38,950 nt of DNA, from the NCBI GenBank assembly GCA_009602725.1, contig WELB01000118.1, positions 285,240 to 324,189 on the forward strand, written 5' to 3'. A program made the translations under genes and the position numbers. This document shows, one piece after another, positions 11,752 through 20,035 of this stretch (positions within the stretch are counted from its first letter, which is position 1; every line of letters begins with the position of its first letter). A model generated the notes under the pieces. The model was not told where the DNA came from. It saw nothing but the letters and a program-made list of their open reading frames with translations, and did not search any database. Source of the stretch: Spirogloea muscicola (taxonomy: Eukaryota > Streptophyta > Zygnematophyceae > Spirogloeales > Spirogloeaceae).

Positions 11752-12278
11752 CAAAGCATTAGCCTGAGCACGCTGCAAATAGGCCAAAACTCGTCGTTGC
11801 AAGAACGACACATATGCAGCTGGCAAGCCCATCTCAGCCGGGAACACATCTGCATGTCATGTGTAGCCTAGATTGGCAATATTCTGAAGGAGAGTGTGGA
11901 AACGAGGACTAAACAGCCAAAGATGTCGACTGCCACTGGCAGGAGCTGATCGCATTGGGGGTAATCGGAATAGCGCTGCAGCTTTCTTTGTTCTGCACCA
12001 CCCACTGCGTGGCCAGCGATGTGCGTCGATGCTGGACCTTTATAGGCCTCCGTAACAACATCAACGAAGGCCCGTGGTCCTCCACCAGGTTGCACGCCCC
12101 CAATGTTAAGTGTGCGGCGATGATGACGTCGTGGTGATAGGCATGATGTTGTTCACTTCCACGAAACACAGAGAGGGTGTTCATGACTGTATTAGCGAAC
12201 CCAAGCGAGAAAGGAGAAAGGAGCACTGTCAGAGACATTGCTGCTTTGCTTCTTTGTGCTTTGTGCTTTGTGGCAATG

Positions 12279-12384
12279 AGTTCGCGGCCCTTCCGATCGA
12301 CGTGCACGGGGCCTTCGACAGTCGCCGGCCGGACCTTCTGCAGCGGCTTGCCGGGCAGGCCATCGAGCGTCGGCCGGCTCAGCC
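12279..12384 (+). mobile_element. family A fragment (nuclease region)
   Basis: The frame EFAALPIDVHGAFDS followed by PDLLQRLAGQA corresponds to EFFPLAIDTHGALGARW in better A copies. It is short, without start or stop, and abuts the reversed B 3' end at 12388. Confidence 0.65.
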
Positions 12385-12387
12385 ACG

Positions 12388-12600
12388 GGAACGTGTGTAT
12401 TAAGAGATGGGGAGGCCATGTGTGGCCAAGTACAAAGGCAAGCACATTGACAAATGTACGTGACCTGCTGCTAAGCTGACCCGCTCAGTAACCACGAGTC
12501 AGCACATAGAGGTCGCTAACTGATGCTCGAATACCGGAGGGCAATCGACAAGCTCTTGAACTACCAGCCAAGGCTCGACCAGCTTTCTGATGCAGGGGAG
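12388..12600 (-). mobile_element. family B LINE 3' end
   Basis: The B 3' UTR occupies about 12388-12484, with the GGCCA-CACA-TGGCC inverted repeat and the terminal CTTAATACACACG. The last 38 or so codons occupy 12485-12600: LHQKAGRALAGSSRACRL to SDLYVLTRGY. The coding piece breaks at LHQ, where a plus-strand A piece begins. Confidence 0.8.
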
Positions 12601-12655
12601 CTGCCCGGCTTTCTACGCTGCCGGGTCGCTTGCCCAGGGCGGACTCCGCTCGTGG
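12601..12655 (+). mobile_element. short family A piece head-to-head with B
   Basis: Sequence corresponding to the A segment GFNAAGSLAQ, here with a shifted frame, lies directly against the 5' break of the reversed B piece. No matching duplication was found, so the mechanism is open. Confidence 0.45.
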
Positions 12656-12687
12656 CACAGAAAGAAAGCTACAGAGAAAGAAAGAAA

Positions 12688-12857
12688 GAAGTGGCACTCC
12701 CAATGGGGGCAAGGGCTGCGAAAAGCCAGCCCAAAAAGACTTCACAAAGGTTCAGAGGGGCCTAAGAGCGGTGAGCAGCTACAAAGGGGCCTGAGGATGC
12801 AATGGTAAAACAGGGGGAGGATGGATCACTCAATAAGTACGAGTGAGGAGCCTCAGA
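12688..12857 (-). mobile_element. family A 3' UTR, near-identical copy of 16715-16884
   Basis: A 170-bp A-type 3' UTR on the minus strand, with the variant hairpin at 12713-12732 (GGGCTG/CAGCCC) and a (TTTC)n tail at its 3' end. By eye it differs from 16715-16884 at about two positions. Here it is detached from any coding sequence, whereas at 16.7 kb it follows an A coding region. Confidence 0.8.
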
Positions 12858-12935
12858 AACAGCTACAAAGAAAGGGCTCGCCCATAGAGAAGAGGGGCTG
12901 GCAAAGCCAGCCCAAAAAGAATGGACAAAGAGGCC
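12858..12935 (-). mobile_element. family A terminal hairpin piece
   Basis: A second, separate A tail on the minus strand: CCATTCTTTTT, the perfect 8-bp hairpin 12895-12913 and ATGGGCGAGCCCTTTCTTTG. It carries no coding sequence and sits next to the 170-bp 3' UTR. Confidence 0.75.
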
Positions 12936-12939
12936 AAGT

Positions 12940-13262
12940 ACACAGACGACCCGGAAGGGGACGAGATCGTCCCACTGGTCGTGTGCACGGGGCTTTCAAG
13001 TCTCAGCGGCTTGACCTGTTGGGCCCGGCTTACGCGACGAGCTGTGTCCGGCGGGCGAGTCGAGCAGGCCGACCCAAATGCCGCTGTTTCGAGCACAGGT
13101 TTTTTGCCAATGCCTGTCCATATCATTTCAACGTTACAACGCCCACGCCTTGCATCTGTGTGCTGGCCGTGCGCTAGCTGCAGCCTCTGGCATTCGTCAA
13201 GGGGATTGCTTTGCGGTTTCTAGTCGTTCTGATTTGCGGCTCCTCATTTGAGGTTACCAAGT
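12940..13262 (+). mobile_element. degenerate family A fragment
   Basis: Frameshifted traces of A: KYTDDPEGDEIVPLVV (matching KYADHPPADEFFPLAI), then ALHLCAGRALAAASGI and SDLRLLI, followed by a stop within the usual LLTRGY ending. Several frame changes show decay. Confidence 0.7.
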
Positions 13263-13455
13263 GAGAGTCTATCGGGAGAGATCTGGGAATGCGCTTTTGG
13301 CCCCTCTGGACCCTGATAATTTTTTCCGGGCTGCCTGTTCACAGTCTGTTCACAGCTCTAGTTGGTGGCAGAAGGGCTTCATATCTGACATCTAGTATTC
13401 TTGCATCGCTTAGTGACCTCTATGTTTTGACCCGTGGTTACTGAGCGGGTCCATT

Positions 13456-13604
13456 TGCTGTAGGTTATGTAGTCCTTTTCCGGCACCTCTTTCTTTGGCT
13501 TTGGCATGTATCAGGTCTTGCTGGCATGTTCCGTCATGTCTGTTTTCTATATAGGACATTGTCCATTCTTTTTGGGTTGGCTTTGCCAACCCTCTGCTCT
13601 AGAT
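13456..13604 (+). mobile_element. family A tail module inside B 3' UTR, hairpin with compensatory change
   Basis: About 145 bases of A-type 3' UTR without coding sequence: TCCTTTTCCGGCACCTC, GGACATTGTCCATTC, then the hairpin 13574-13592. Its arms are GGGTTGGC/GCCAACCC, so the usual C-G pair is replaced by T-A with pairing kept. No clear target-site duplication was found. Confidence 0.75.
13574..13592 (+). repeat. terminal hairpin with compensatory base pair
   Basis: GGGTTGGCTTTGCCAACCC has an 8-bp stem. The common form (10905-10923, 12895-12913) is GGGCTGGC-TTT-GCCAGCCC. The fourth pair changed from C-G to T-A on both sides, so pairing is kept. Confidence 0.85.
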
Positions 13605-13699
13605 GTGCTTGCCTTTGTACTTGGCCATTTGGCCTTCGTTTGTTTCAAATACACGAATTTTTTCAGAGAGCCACATTCTTGTTGCGACTGCTGGCCCTT

Positions 13700-13770
13700 G
13701 AAATCTTTTCCTGGGCTGGCCAATCCCAGCCATCGCCCCCTATTGAGAGAGTCTTTCATTTTACAGACCT
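13700..13770 (+). mobile_element. family A terminal hairpin piece
   Basis: A-type terminal sequence with hairpin 13714-13731 (GGCTGG/CCAGCC), then CGCCCCCTATTGAGAGAGTCTTTC, matching the CCCCCAT..GAGAGAGCCAC..TTTC variant seen near 20060 and 25120. No coding sequence is attached. Confidence 0.6.
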
Positions 13771-13859
13771 GGTTAAATTTCTATGGGCTGGCTTTTCAAG
13801 GACCTTTGACAGGCTTTTCCAAGAGCTCACTTCTTTTGGGGTTACTAAAAGAGAGAAAG

Positions 13860-14035
13860 AGGTCTTCCAACGTAAGGCACTGGCTGTGTCAGGCCAGCCT
13901 TTGTCCAGAATGGACGAAGCTCGGGGCCAGGAAAGCGCTAACGCACAGCAGGGCCAGGAAAGCGCTAACGCACAGCGACTCAAGTGGCCACTGGGTGCTC
14001 AACACCTCCTGTTGAGCAGCCGCAGGTCATAGAAA
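13860..14035 (-). mobile_element. family A LINE 3' end (minus strand)
   Basis: Read on the minus strand, GACCTGCGGCTGCTCAAC matches the terminal DLRLLNR codons. TTGAGCACCCAGTGGCCAC and the box TTAGCGCTTTCCTGGCCC follow, then a degraded hairpin near 13888. The 3' UTR carries an internal 27-bp tandem duplication. Confidence 0.7.
13924..13976. repeat. 27-bp tandem duplication in A 3' UTR
   Basis: GGGCCAGGAAAGCGCTAACG plus CACAGC is present at 13924-13949 and again at 13951-13976, identical over 26 bases with one spacer base. It duplicates the conserved AGCGCT box of the A 3' UTR. Confidence 0.9.
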
Positions 14036-14995
14036 GAGATTGGTTTCTCCTAAGAGAAACAGCTCTTTCTATGGTACAGGTGTTGTAAGTGATGCTTGTC
14101 AAGGAGAGGAGCAAGTGGTGCATGAATACAACTGCTCAGGTCGCTTGATCAGCCACTTGTATGGATGGACACCCCAGCACATGGGCATGAAGCTAGTAAA
14201 GGTCACACACACACATTTAAAATGAAAGAAAAGGGCACAAAATTGAGCAGAGAGCTATTGCGAGCATCAGCAACGTGAACAACTGCAGCCCTTGTCCTCG
14301 TACATGCAAACAGCCCTTCCACAATCTATGAATGGGACTGGCAGATAGCATGTTGATCAAAGATGACCGCAACGGGTGCACTACAACATCACCTTGCCTA
14401 TAAGCCTCCCCAAAGCGAGCGGATTTGCAGAAGAGGCCAGCAAATGGCACAATGAACAATTTTCAGCCATGCACCTTGCCAATGTCTTGCTGTACTGTTC
14501 TGGATTACGCACAATCATCAAGATAGACCTGGGAAAGCCAGACAAGTAGCAAGTGTACAAGACTGCTTTCACCTGTTTCTCTCACAGGCATCTGTGCCGT
14601 TCAAAATGACAAGAAGATGGCCGGGATCCTTGTCAAGGCACCATGCTTTGCCAAGATAGATGTTGTTGCAAGTTCTACAAGACTATCAGCTCCGGTAGCC
14701 AGCATAATCTCCAGATTCGATGCAAACAATGTAGTATTGAAAAGTATGACGACTGGACAAAGAGTTATCTCTCAAGAGCTTGCTCAAAGGGTCAAAGGTG
14801 CTCTGAGGTAAGGCCTTTCTTACTTATGCAGGTGTTTCGGGCACCGTTGAAGTGGAAGCCGCGGCTACAGTTGCAGGATGTCATAAGGTTGCCCCTCACA
14901 GACCGCGCACGGCAGGTGGCTCGCACATCGCCCCCAGCAGTGCAGAGAGCGGGGTTCAGCGAGCACGGATTTGCTGCAGCAGGTGCAAATTCCAG
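14036..14995. other. no recognisable gene
   Basis: Short frames on both strands show no recognisable family. A plus-strand frame at 14643-15023 is locally Cys-rich (CCCKFY, CKQCSIEKYDDW), but I cannot assign it. A short (CA)n tract lies near 14207-14216. Confidence 0.4.
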
Positions 14996-15655
14996 AGGAT
15001 ATTACCAGAAATGTGCAGTGTGATGGCCTCGTACACACATACAATGCCGACCACTGCAGGCTTCAAACCTGTCACTGTGGGAGAGCAACACAGTACCTTT
15101 ACACGAGGTCCCCGTACGAATGTAGCCGGCACTACACTGGCACTTTGAGGTGAGCTGGCCTTTCTTGGACTTGGCGATGCACACGGCCAGGGTATCGCCG
15201 TTTGCATTGCAAGGAGGAGGCACAGCAGCGCAGGGATTGGCTGCAGGGTGTAGACAGGACATGTGGAGCTGAACAAATTGGCATTCCATCGAACCCCTGT
15301 CAAACTTGCTGGCATCAGAAGGTGGCTTCATGGGGGGTATGACTGGCATGGAAACGCACCAATGCAGGTGCCGCGGCTCCGAACAAAGCCAGCACTGCAG
15401 ATGCAGCTGTATACGCCCTTACGAGAAAGTGTACTTGCAGCCAGCATTGACATCTCCACCGTTACGGCAGACGCCTTGGGTGCAGGGGTTGGTAGAGACG
15501 GGGGTGGGCACAGGCGGAGGAGGGGAGGCCGCTGGGGCTGGAACAGGCGGCGGGGGCGAGGCGACAGGAGGAGGAGGTGAGAGGGGCGGAGGAGGAGGCG
15601 AGTGACTGGGAGGGGGGGGGTGCCGGTGTTGTTGGAGGGGAGGCATTTGCACATA
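14996..15655 (-). pseudogene. Pro-rich / EGF-like extracellular protein remnant
   Basis: On the minus strand, a tract of SPPPP-type blocks (about 15485-15640) is followed by a Cys module NPCTQGVCRNGGDVNAGC continuing as SCICSAGFVRSRGTC (about 15484-15370). A second, similar module is NPCAAVPPPC..KCQCSAGYIRTGTSC (about 15240-15095). SPPPP blocks are typical of hydroxyproline-rich wall and pherophorin-type proteins of green algae; the modules look EGF-like. The reading frame shifts near 15420 and back near 15345, so this is either a decayed gene, a misassembly or an unusual small-intron structure. No start with a signal peptide was found. It lies inside the retroelement block. I infer an extracellular matrix origin and no more specific function. 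Confidence 0.5.
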
Positions 15656-16020
15656 TATTGTAGGATGAGCTCAGCAGCAAGTTCTTCTGGTATTCCAGAG
15701 GAGCTTGCTCGTGATGCTGCCTTCAGTCGACTGTTCCAGCAACGAAATCTTCACAGTGCTGGCTACGTCAGCAATGTAGTCGCTAAGCCAGCAATACCGT
15801 GACAGATTGTGACGAGCTAAGGCACTGCGTTACGCCTGCATGATCTCGAAATCCCACCATGGGCGGTGCATTCTGCGTCGCCTGGAGTGTGGACGTCATG
15901 GGGATTTCCTCCACAAACAGAGGTGTAGTATCCGCCTACCGCGCCCGGGCTGATCCCGTACGAGTGCACCTGTGAGTTCGCCAGGAAATTGGAGTGTGCA
16001 TTGAGTGATCAAGGGCCTGG
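15656..16020. other. no recognisable gene
   Basis: A plus-strand frame (15671-15802, beginning MSSAASSSG and ending VVAKPAIP) is open but matches nothing I know. It could be an exon fragment or chance. Confidence 0.3.
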
Positions 16021-16023
16021 GTG

Positions 16024-16135
16024 GCCAAGTACAAATGCAAGCACATTGACAGATGTACATCACCTGCTGCTGAACTGGCCCGTTCAGTGACAATGAGTCA
16101 GCACATAGAGGCCGCTAATTGACGGCAGAGCCAGA
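16024..16135 (-). mobile_element. family B LINE 3' end
   Basis: The B 3' UTR (TGTGCTTGCATTTGTACTTGG, CAGCAGGTGATGTACAT) and the final codons PSISGLYVLTHCH end at the stop at 16084-16086. LTHCH replaces the usual LTRGY, so the copy is diverged. Confidence 0.75.
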
Positions 16136-16714
16136 GCAAGCGGAGCGGCGGGGTGAGGGGGGATCAGGCAAGCCAATGCCGGCGTGGCCGCAGCAACAAC
16201 ACGAGGCCGGCGGCAGCGGCGGCGAGTACCAACCTCATCGTTGCAGAAGCAGCTGGAGTCGATGAGTTCGTGGACCACGCTGCAGCACGCGCCGTGGGGG
16301 GGCCGAGGGGTACAGCAGTGCTTCCACCCTGGGCATGCAGCGAGTGTGGAAAGGCCTTCCCGACACTGCAGCATGGCCACCGCGGCCGCGTCAGTCGGCG
16401 GCCGAGCAGGCGGCTCTCGGGGCGCGCCGCGCAGTCGTCTCGTCGAGAGAGGGCACCACGAAGGCCGTCGCGGGCGAAAGCAGCGCCGCCAGTGCCAGCG
16501 CCGCGACGGCGATGTCGGCAGGCACTGCGCCACGGCCAAAGGCAGCCCCGCACTGGCGGCGCTGGCACGGAGAAGCCATCGTAGGCAACCGCCAGGACGC
16601 GCTCTCCTAGAAGGCACTGCCCGTCGGCGGGGGGGGGCTGCCGCGCCACCCTCCCTATTGCTACTCGCCACTCCCCCCGGGCCCCCCCTTCCCCGGGTGG
16701 TTACTGAAGAAGAA
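16136..16714. other. GC-rich block with one zinc-knuckle-like motif
   Basis: This very GC-rich segment has long overlapping frames on both strands. The plus-strand frame 16153-16584 contains WACSECGKAFPTLQHGH at about 16330-16380, which resembles the first half of a C2H2 finger of the kind found at LINE protein ends. No other family signature is visible, and the minus-strand frame merely runs into the B 3' end. It may be unrecognised LINE sequence. Confidence 0.3.
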
Positions 16715-17290
16715 GAAGTGGCACTCCCAATGGGGGCAAGGGCTGCGAAAAGCCAGCCCAAAAAGAATGCACAAAGGTTCAGAGGGGCCTAAGAGCGGTG
16801 AGCAGCTACAAAGGGGCCTGAGGATGCAATGGTAAAACAGGGGGAGGATGGATCACTCAATAAGTACGAGTGAGGAGCCTCAGATCCGACAGACTAGCTG
16901 CCGGGAAGCTATCACCCTGACGAAAGCCAGAGCCCGCAGCGAGAGCACGGCCAGCTCGCAGATGCAGAGCGTGGGCCATGATGGACCGCTGCAGGGATAC
17001 AGAGAGGCGCATCCGATATACCTGAGCCCACGAGCCCGCGGCGTTGAAGTCGGCTGGCTCGCCGCGTCTGCGGGACACAGCCCGCCGCGCAAGCCTAGCC
17101 AATAGGTCAAGCCACTGGGACCCAAGAGCCCCGTGCACGTCCACCGCCAAGGGGACGAACTCGTCGGCAGGTGGGTGATCGGAGTGCTTGGCCGCCTTGC
17201 AGCGAGCGGCCTTCGAGGCAGCGTGGCCGGCCCGCGAGGCAGAGAGCCCCAGGTTGGAGCGGTCGACCACATCGGTGGTGACTACTGAGC
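16715..17290 (-). mobile_element. family A LINE, nuclease to 3' UTR
   Basis: The coding part 17290-16857 reads VVTTDVVDRSN, KAAKHSDHPPADEFVPLAVD, VHGALGSQWLDLLARLARRA, DFNAAGSWAQVYRMRLSVSL and SDLRLLTRTY, then a stop. The nuclease core DVV plus Lys/His-Ser-Asp and the FVPLAVDVHGALG strand are intact. The 3' UTR 16856-16715 is the 170-bp type with hairpin 16740-16759 and a (TTC)n tail. It is one of the better A copies. Confidence 0.88.
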
Positions 17291-17405
17291 GGGTTACTGA
17301 GCGGGTCAATCTGCTGTGGATGCCGTACGTCACCAGATGTGCTTGCCTTTGTAGTTGGCCATTTTGGCCTTCGTTTGTTCCAGATACACAAAAGTCCTTC
17401 CCCGC
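17284..17405 (+). mobile_element. family B 3' UTR fragment
   Basis: ACTGAGCGGGTTACTGAGCGGGTC contains the B stop context twice, followed by AGATGTGCTTGCCTTTGTAG, GGCCATTTTGGCC and TTCGTTTGTTCCAGATACAC. It is joined head-to-head to the reversed A copy. Confidence 0.7.
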
Positions 17406-17454
17406 GCGGACTCCACAGTCCGACTCTTGGCTGCACCTGTCGCCGCTTCCCAGC

Positions 17455-17645
17455 CTCTTCTGTCACTGGCCGTCGACGTGCACCGGGCTGCTGGCCCGGG
17501 GCTACCAAGCTCCCATTCGCTGTCGTGTCTTGCACAGCTGTGTGGATTTGGCGCCTTCACGCCGCGTTCAGAATGCCCGACGACGCCTTCTGCACAGCCG
17601 TACACCACCTCGGCCTCCATCCACCCTGCCTCGGTGGCGTCAAGC
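17455..17645 (+). mobile_element. rearranged family A pieces
   Basis: Two A segments are in inverted order. SLAVDVHRAAGPG (17457-17500) derives from the nuclease strand. MPDDAFCTAVHHLGLHPPCL (about 17568-17645) derives from upstream of the Cys knuckle, compare [21 protein letters not shown]. The order is opposite to intact copies, indicating separate insertions or rearrangement. Confidence 0.6.
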
Positions 17646-18690
17646 GAATGCGTGTATATCAAGAGATGGGGAGGCCATGTGTGGCCAAGTACAAAGGCAA
17701 GCACATTGGACAAATGTACGTCACCTGCTGCTAAGCTGACCCGCTCAGTAACCACGAGTCAGCACATAGAGGTCGCTAGCTGACGCTCGAATACCGGACG
17801 GCAATTGACTAGCTCTTGTGCCAGCAGCTAAGGCTCGACCAGCTTTCTGATGCAGAGCATACGCCTGAGCTCGTTGCAGACAGGTTGACACTCGACGTCG
17901 CAGAAATGACAGATAGGCTGCCGGCATACCCATCTGGGCTGGGAGCATATCCTCGCGTCGTGCATATCCCAGACTCGCTATGTTCTCGAGTAGGGTATGG
18001 AAGCGAGGACCCAAGCAGCCGAAAGTGTCGATTGCGGCCGGGAGGAGGTGGTCACTGCGGGGGTAGTCTGAGTAGTGTCGGAGCTTTTTCTGCTCAGCAC
18101 CTCCCACTGCGTGGCCAGCAATGTGTGTGGATGCGGAACTCTTGTATGCCTCAGTCACCACCACATCAACCAAAGCTCGTGGGCCTCCGCCAGGTTGTAC
18201 ACCCACACTGTCCAGGGTGCGACGGTGATGGCCTCCCTGGGAATCCGTGGTGATGGGCATTACATTGCTCACTTCAACGATGGCGCGGTAGCCGGCGTCG
18301 CACATCAAGCCCGCCAGGGCGTCCCGTAGAAGATTGTGGACGCCCACCACCTCAGGGCCTGTGGGACACCGCAGCATGTGGGTGGCTAGGTCTCCGCCCT
18401 CCGCACGGAAGCCACACACTGAGTTACTCCAATCAGGCAGGTCGGGGGCAGGCCCAGGAACAGCTGGAGTAGCGTCCGGAATGCTTCAGGGCTGACTTTG
18501 AAAGCGTTGTGGATTGCGTGTGTGGTGAGCCAATCCGTTGCCCCAGGCATTGCGAGCGATGTGAGACGTGCCAGACTCCTTGGATTGGTCTTGATATCCG
18601 GCATCGTCCTCAACGCCTTGCGACGCTCGTCCTCAACTGCCGCAACGAGTCTGGCCTGTGCCGCTGTGTCTGATGCTTGAGCAAGCGCTG
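17646..18690 (-). mobile_element. family B LINE, best-preserved copy (Cys knuckle + RLE + 3' UTR)
   Basis: From 18690 the minus strand reads AQARLVAAVEDERRKALRTM, LARLTSLAMPGATDWLTTHA, FRTLLQLFLGLPPTCLIG. After one small frameshift near 18422 the long frame 18419-17745 follows (224 codons). It contains CGFRAEGGDLATHMLRC, giving with the preceding Cys a C-x-C-x11-H-x3-C knuckle. Next is a nuclease core with D70-x14-D85 (LDSVGVQPGGGPRALVDVVV), K111-K112..Y116, and PAAIDTFGCLGPRFHTLL, ending SDLYVLTRGY. The 3' UTR 17744-17646 carries GGCCA-CACA-TGGCC and ends CTTGATATACACGCATTC. The arrangement matches restriction-like-endonuclease LINEs; the reverse transcriptase core is absent by 5' truncation. 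Confidence 0.9.
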
Positions 18691-18774
18691 AGAAGGGGGT
18701 GAGGAGGGGGTGACAAGCGGTGTGAGCGCGGCGAGCGCAGTCCAGAGACGCCTGACGCGGCGTCTCTGGCGGCC

Positions 18775-19275
18775 CTTATGCTCCGGTGCGCGCGGGGAGG
18801 GGAGCGGACCGGCACTCACGACCTGCTGCGGAATGCAATGTACGCATTTTCGTGGAGGCAGGTTACATGTGGCACTGGAAAACTCCAGCTCGGCGCGCCG
18901 GTCTCGTCGCCAGCGCTGGGCGGGGTGCCCCAGCTCATTGCAGACGTCGTCACCACAGACTGAATCGATTCCAGGAGCGCCCAAAGCTCGTCTTATTAGG
19001 AGGCGGGCTACGCAGTCCGCCAAGCGGCGGGCGTCAAAGAAAGGGAATGCTCCGATCACCCAGCGGGCGACGAGTTTGTCCTGCTCGCCGTCGACATCCA
19101 TGGAGCGTTTTGGATCCGGTGGCTCCACCTCCTGCAGCACCTTGCGAAGCGTTCAGTGGTTCGCCGCCAAGGGCAGCAGAGCGTGCAGCCCGGCTTCAAT
19201 GCCGCCGGGTCGCTTGCTCAAGTGTTCAGGATGCGCCTGGCCGTCTCTCTGCAGAGAGAAGGCGCGCGGTGCGCA
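18775..19275 (+). mobile_element. family A LINE fragment (knuckle to C-terminus, frameshifted)
   Basis: MLRCARGGERTGTHDLLRNA (18778 on) matches HVLRCSLGGERTAARDHLSDA. GGVPQLIADVVTTD is the second acidic strand. After a frame change, DHPAGDEFVLLAVDIHGAFW, LLQHLAKRSVVRR, GFNAAGSLAQVFRMRLAVSL follow, breaking off at 19275. There is no 3' UTR. Confidence 0.8.
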
Positions 19276-19487
19276 GGAAATTCAAAGGGAGGCCTACTCT
19301 AGGCTTACAAATGTCCTATTAACTGGGTAATGAGCTGGCTAATGGGGACACGAGTATTCCCGAGTGAGCACATGCATATCTGACAAGCTATACTGAGGAG
19401 CCAAATCACCACCGCGGAAGCCACTAGCCTGGGCTAATGCACGACCAGCACACTGGTGAATCGCGAGGGCCTGGGAGCGCTGCAGAC

Positions 19488-19790
19488 TCAATGATAGCCG
19501 CATTCTATAGCCTGCAGCATTCTCTTGCCTTTGCCGTCCACCTGCGTGCAGGCCGCGCCTTGGCTGCTGCCTCCTGGTTCTGTCAGGGCGACGTCTTTCC
19601 GCCCTCCAGCTATTCCGAAGTGCACTTGCTGACCAGAGGTTACTGAGAGCCTGCTTGCTGACGTCTTAGCGCTTAGTTATTTGCTTCTTGCGCCATCCGG
19701 CCCTTCAGACCTTGTCCATTCTTTGGGCTGGCTTCTCACAGCCACTGCTGTCAATCTGGAAGCGCTTTTCCCTTTCTTTCCCCGCAGGCG
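19488..19790 (+). mobile_element. family A LINE 3' end with UTR
   Basis: FAVHLRAGRALAAASWFCQG, ending SEVHLLTRGY and TGA at 19644-19646. The 3' UTR has TTAGCGCTTAG, CTTGTCCATTC, the hairpin 19726-19743 (GGCTG/CAGCC) and a CCCTTTCTTTCCCC tail. Confidence 0.8.
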
Positions 19791-19838
19791 AGTTAGGCAG
19801 GCTGACTTCAACGCCGCTGGCTCGCTAGCTCAGGTCGA
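19788..19838 (+). mobile_element. short family A coding piece
   Basis: RRRVRQADFNAAGSLAQV is in frame and begins right after the pyrimidine tail of the preceding copy. It is cut by the reversed A tail at about 19840. Confidence 0.65.
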
Positions 19839-19839
19839 A

Positions 19840-20034
19840 GAAAAGACACTTCCAGAAGAGGGCAGTGGCTGTGAGAGGCCAGCCCAAGATAGTGACTGAA
19901 GAGATGTTCGAAAGGGCCGGAGAAAGCGCTAAAGCACAGAGGGAATTAAGTAGCTACGAAATACTCAGTTACCCCTGTTGAGCAGCCGCAGGTCGGAGAA
20001 ACTAGTCTCTGGGTAGCGGGTCCCCATGTCAACT
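19840..20034 (-). mobile_element. family A LINE 3' end (minus strand)
   Basis: The minus strand reads ACCTGCGGCTGCTCAACAGG (RPAAAQQG in the wrong frame, DLRLLNRG in the A frame), then TAACTGA (plus-strand TCA at 19965-19967). The 3' UTR carries TTAGCGCTTTCTCCGGCCC and a degraded hairpin TTGGGCTGGCCTCTCACAGCC. It lies tail-to-tail with the previous plus-strand copy. Confidence 0.7.
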
Positions 20035-20035
20035 T

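Larger units (their letters stand above)
11226..12165 (-). mobile_element. family B LINE 3' end, split by a nested A element
   Basis: This is one B copy in two parts. Part 12165-11742 encodes, with frameshifts, VQPGGGPRAFVDVVTEAYK, the Lys/Tyr segment EQRKLQRYSDYP, FPAEMGLPAAYVSFLQRR and ALHQK. Part 11417-11226 continues with the last codons, a TGA (plus-strand TCA at 11310-11312) and the B 3' UTR, including TGAGCGGGTC and the GGCCA-TT-TGGCC inverted repeat near 11250. The break falls at CACCAGAAAG, which is duplicated on both sides of the inserted A element. Removing the insert restores the uninterrupted B sequence seen at about 33496-33515. Confidence 0.85.
13355..13700 (+). mobile_element. 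family B LINE 3' end, 3' UTR interrupted
   Basis: The last codons (LVGGRRASYLTSSI, SDLYVLTRGY) end at TGA 13441-13443, followed by GCGGGTCCATTTGCTGTAGG. The B 3' UTR then breaks off and resumes at AGATGTGCTTGCC (about 13605), with GGCCATTTGGCC and TTCGTTTGTTTC. A family A tail module lies between. Confidence 0.8.

Noticed and set aside
16084-16761. Long minus-strand frame of 225 codons with a transit-peptide-like stretch (ALLSPATAFVVPS) in an overlapping frame
   Set aside because: The block is extremely GC-rich with open frames on both strands, and the frame simply merges the block with a B 3' end. No family similarity is visible.
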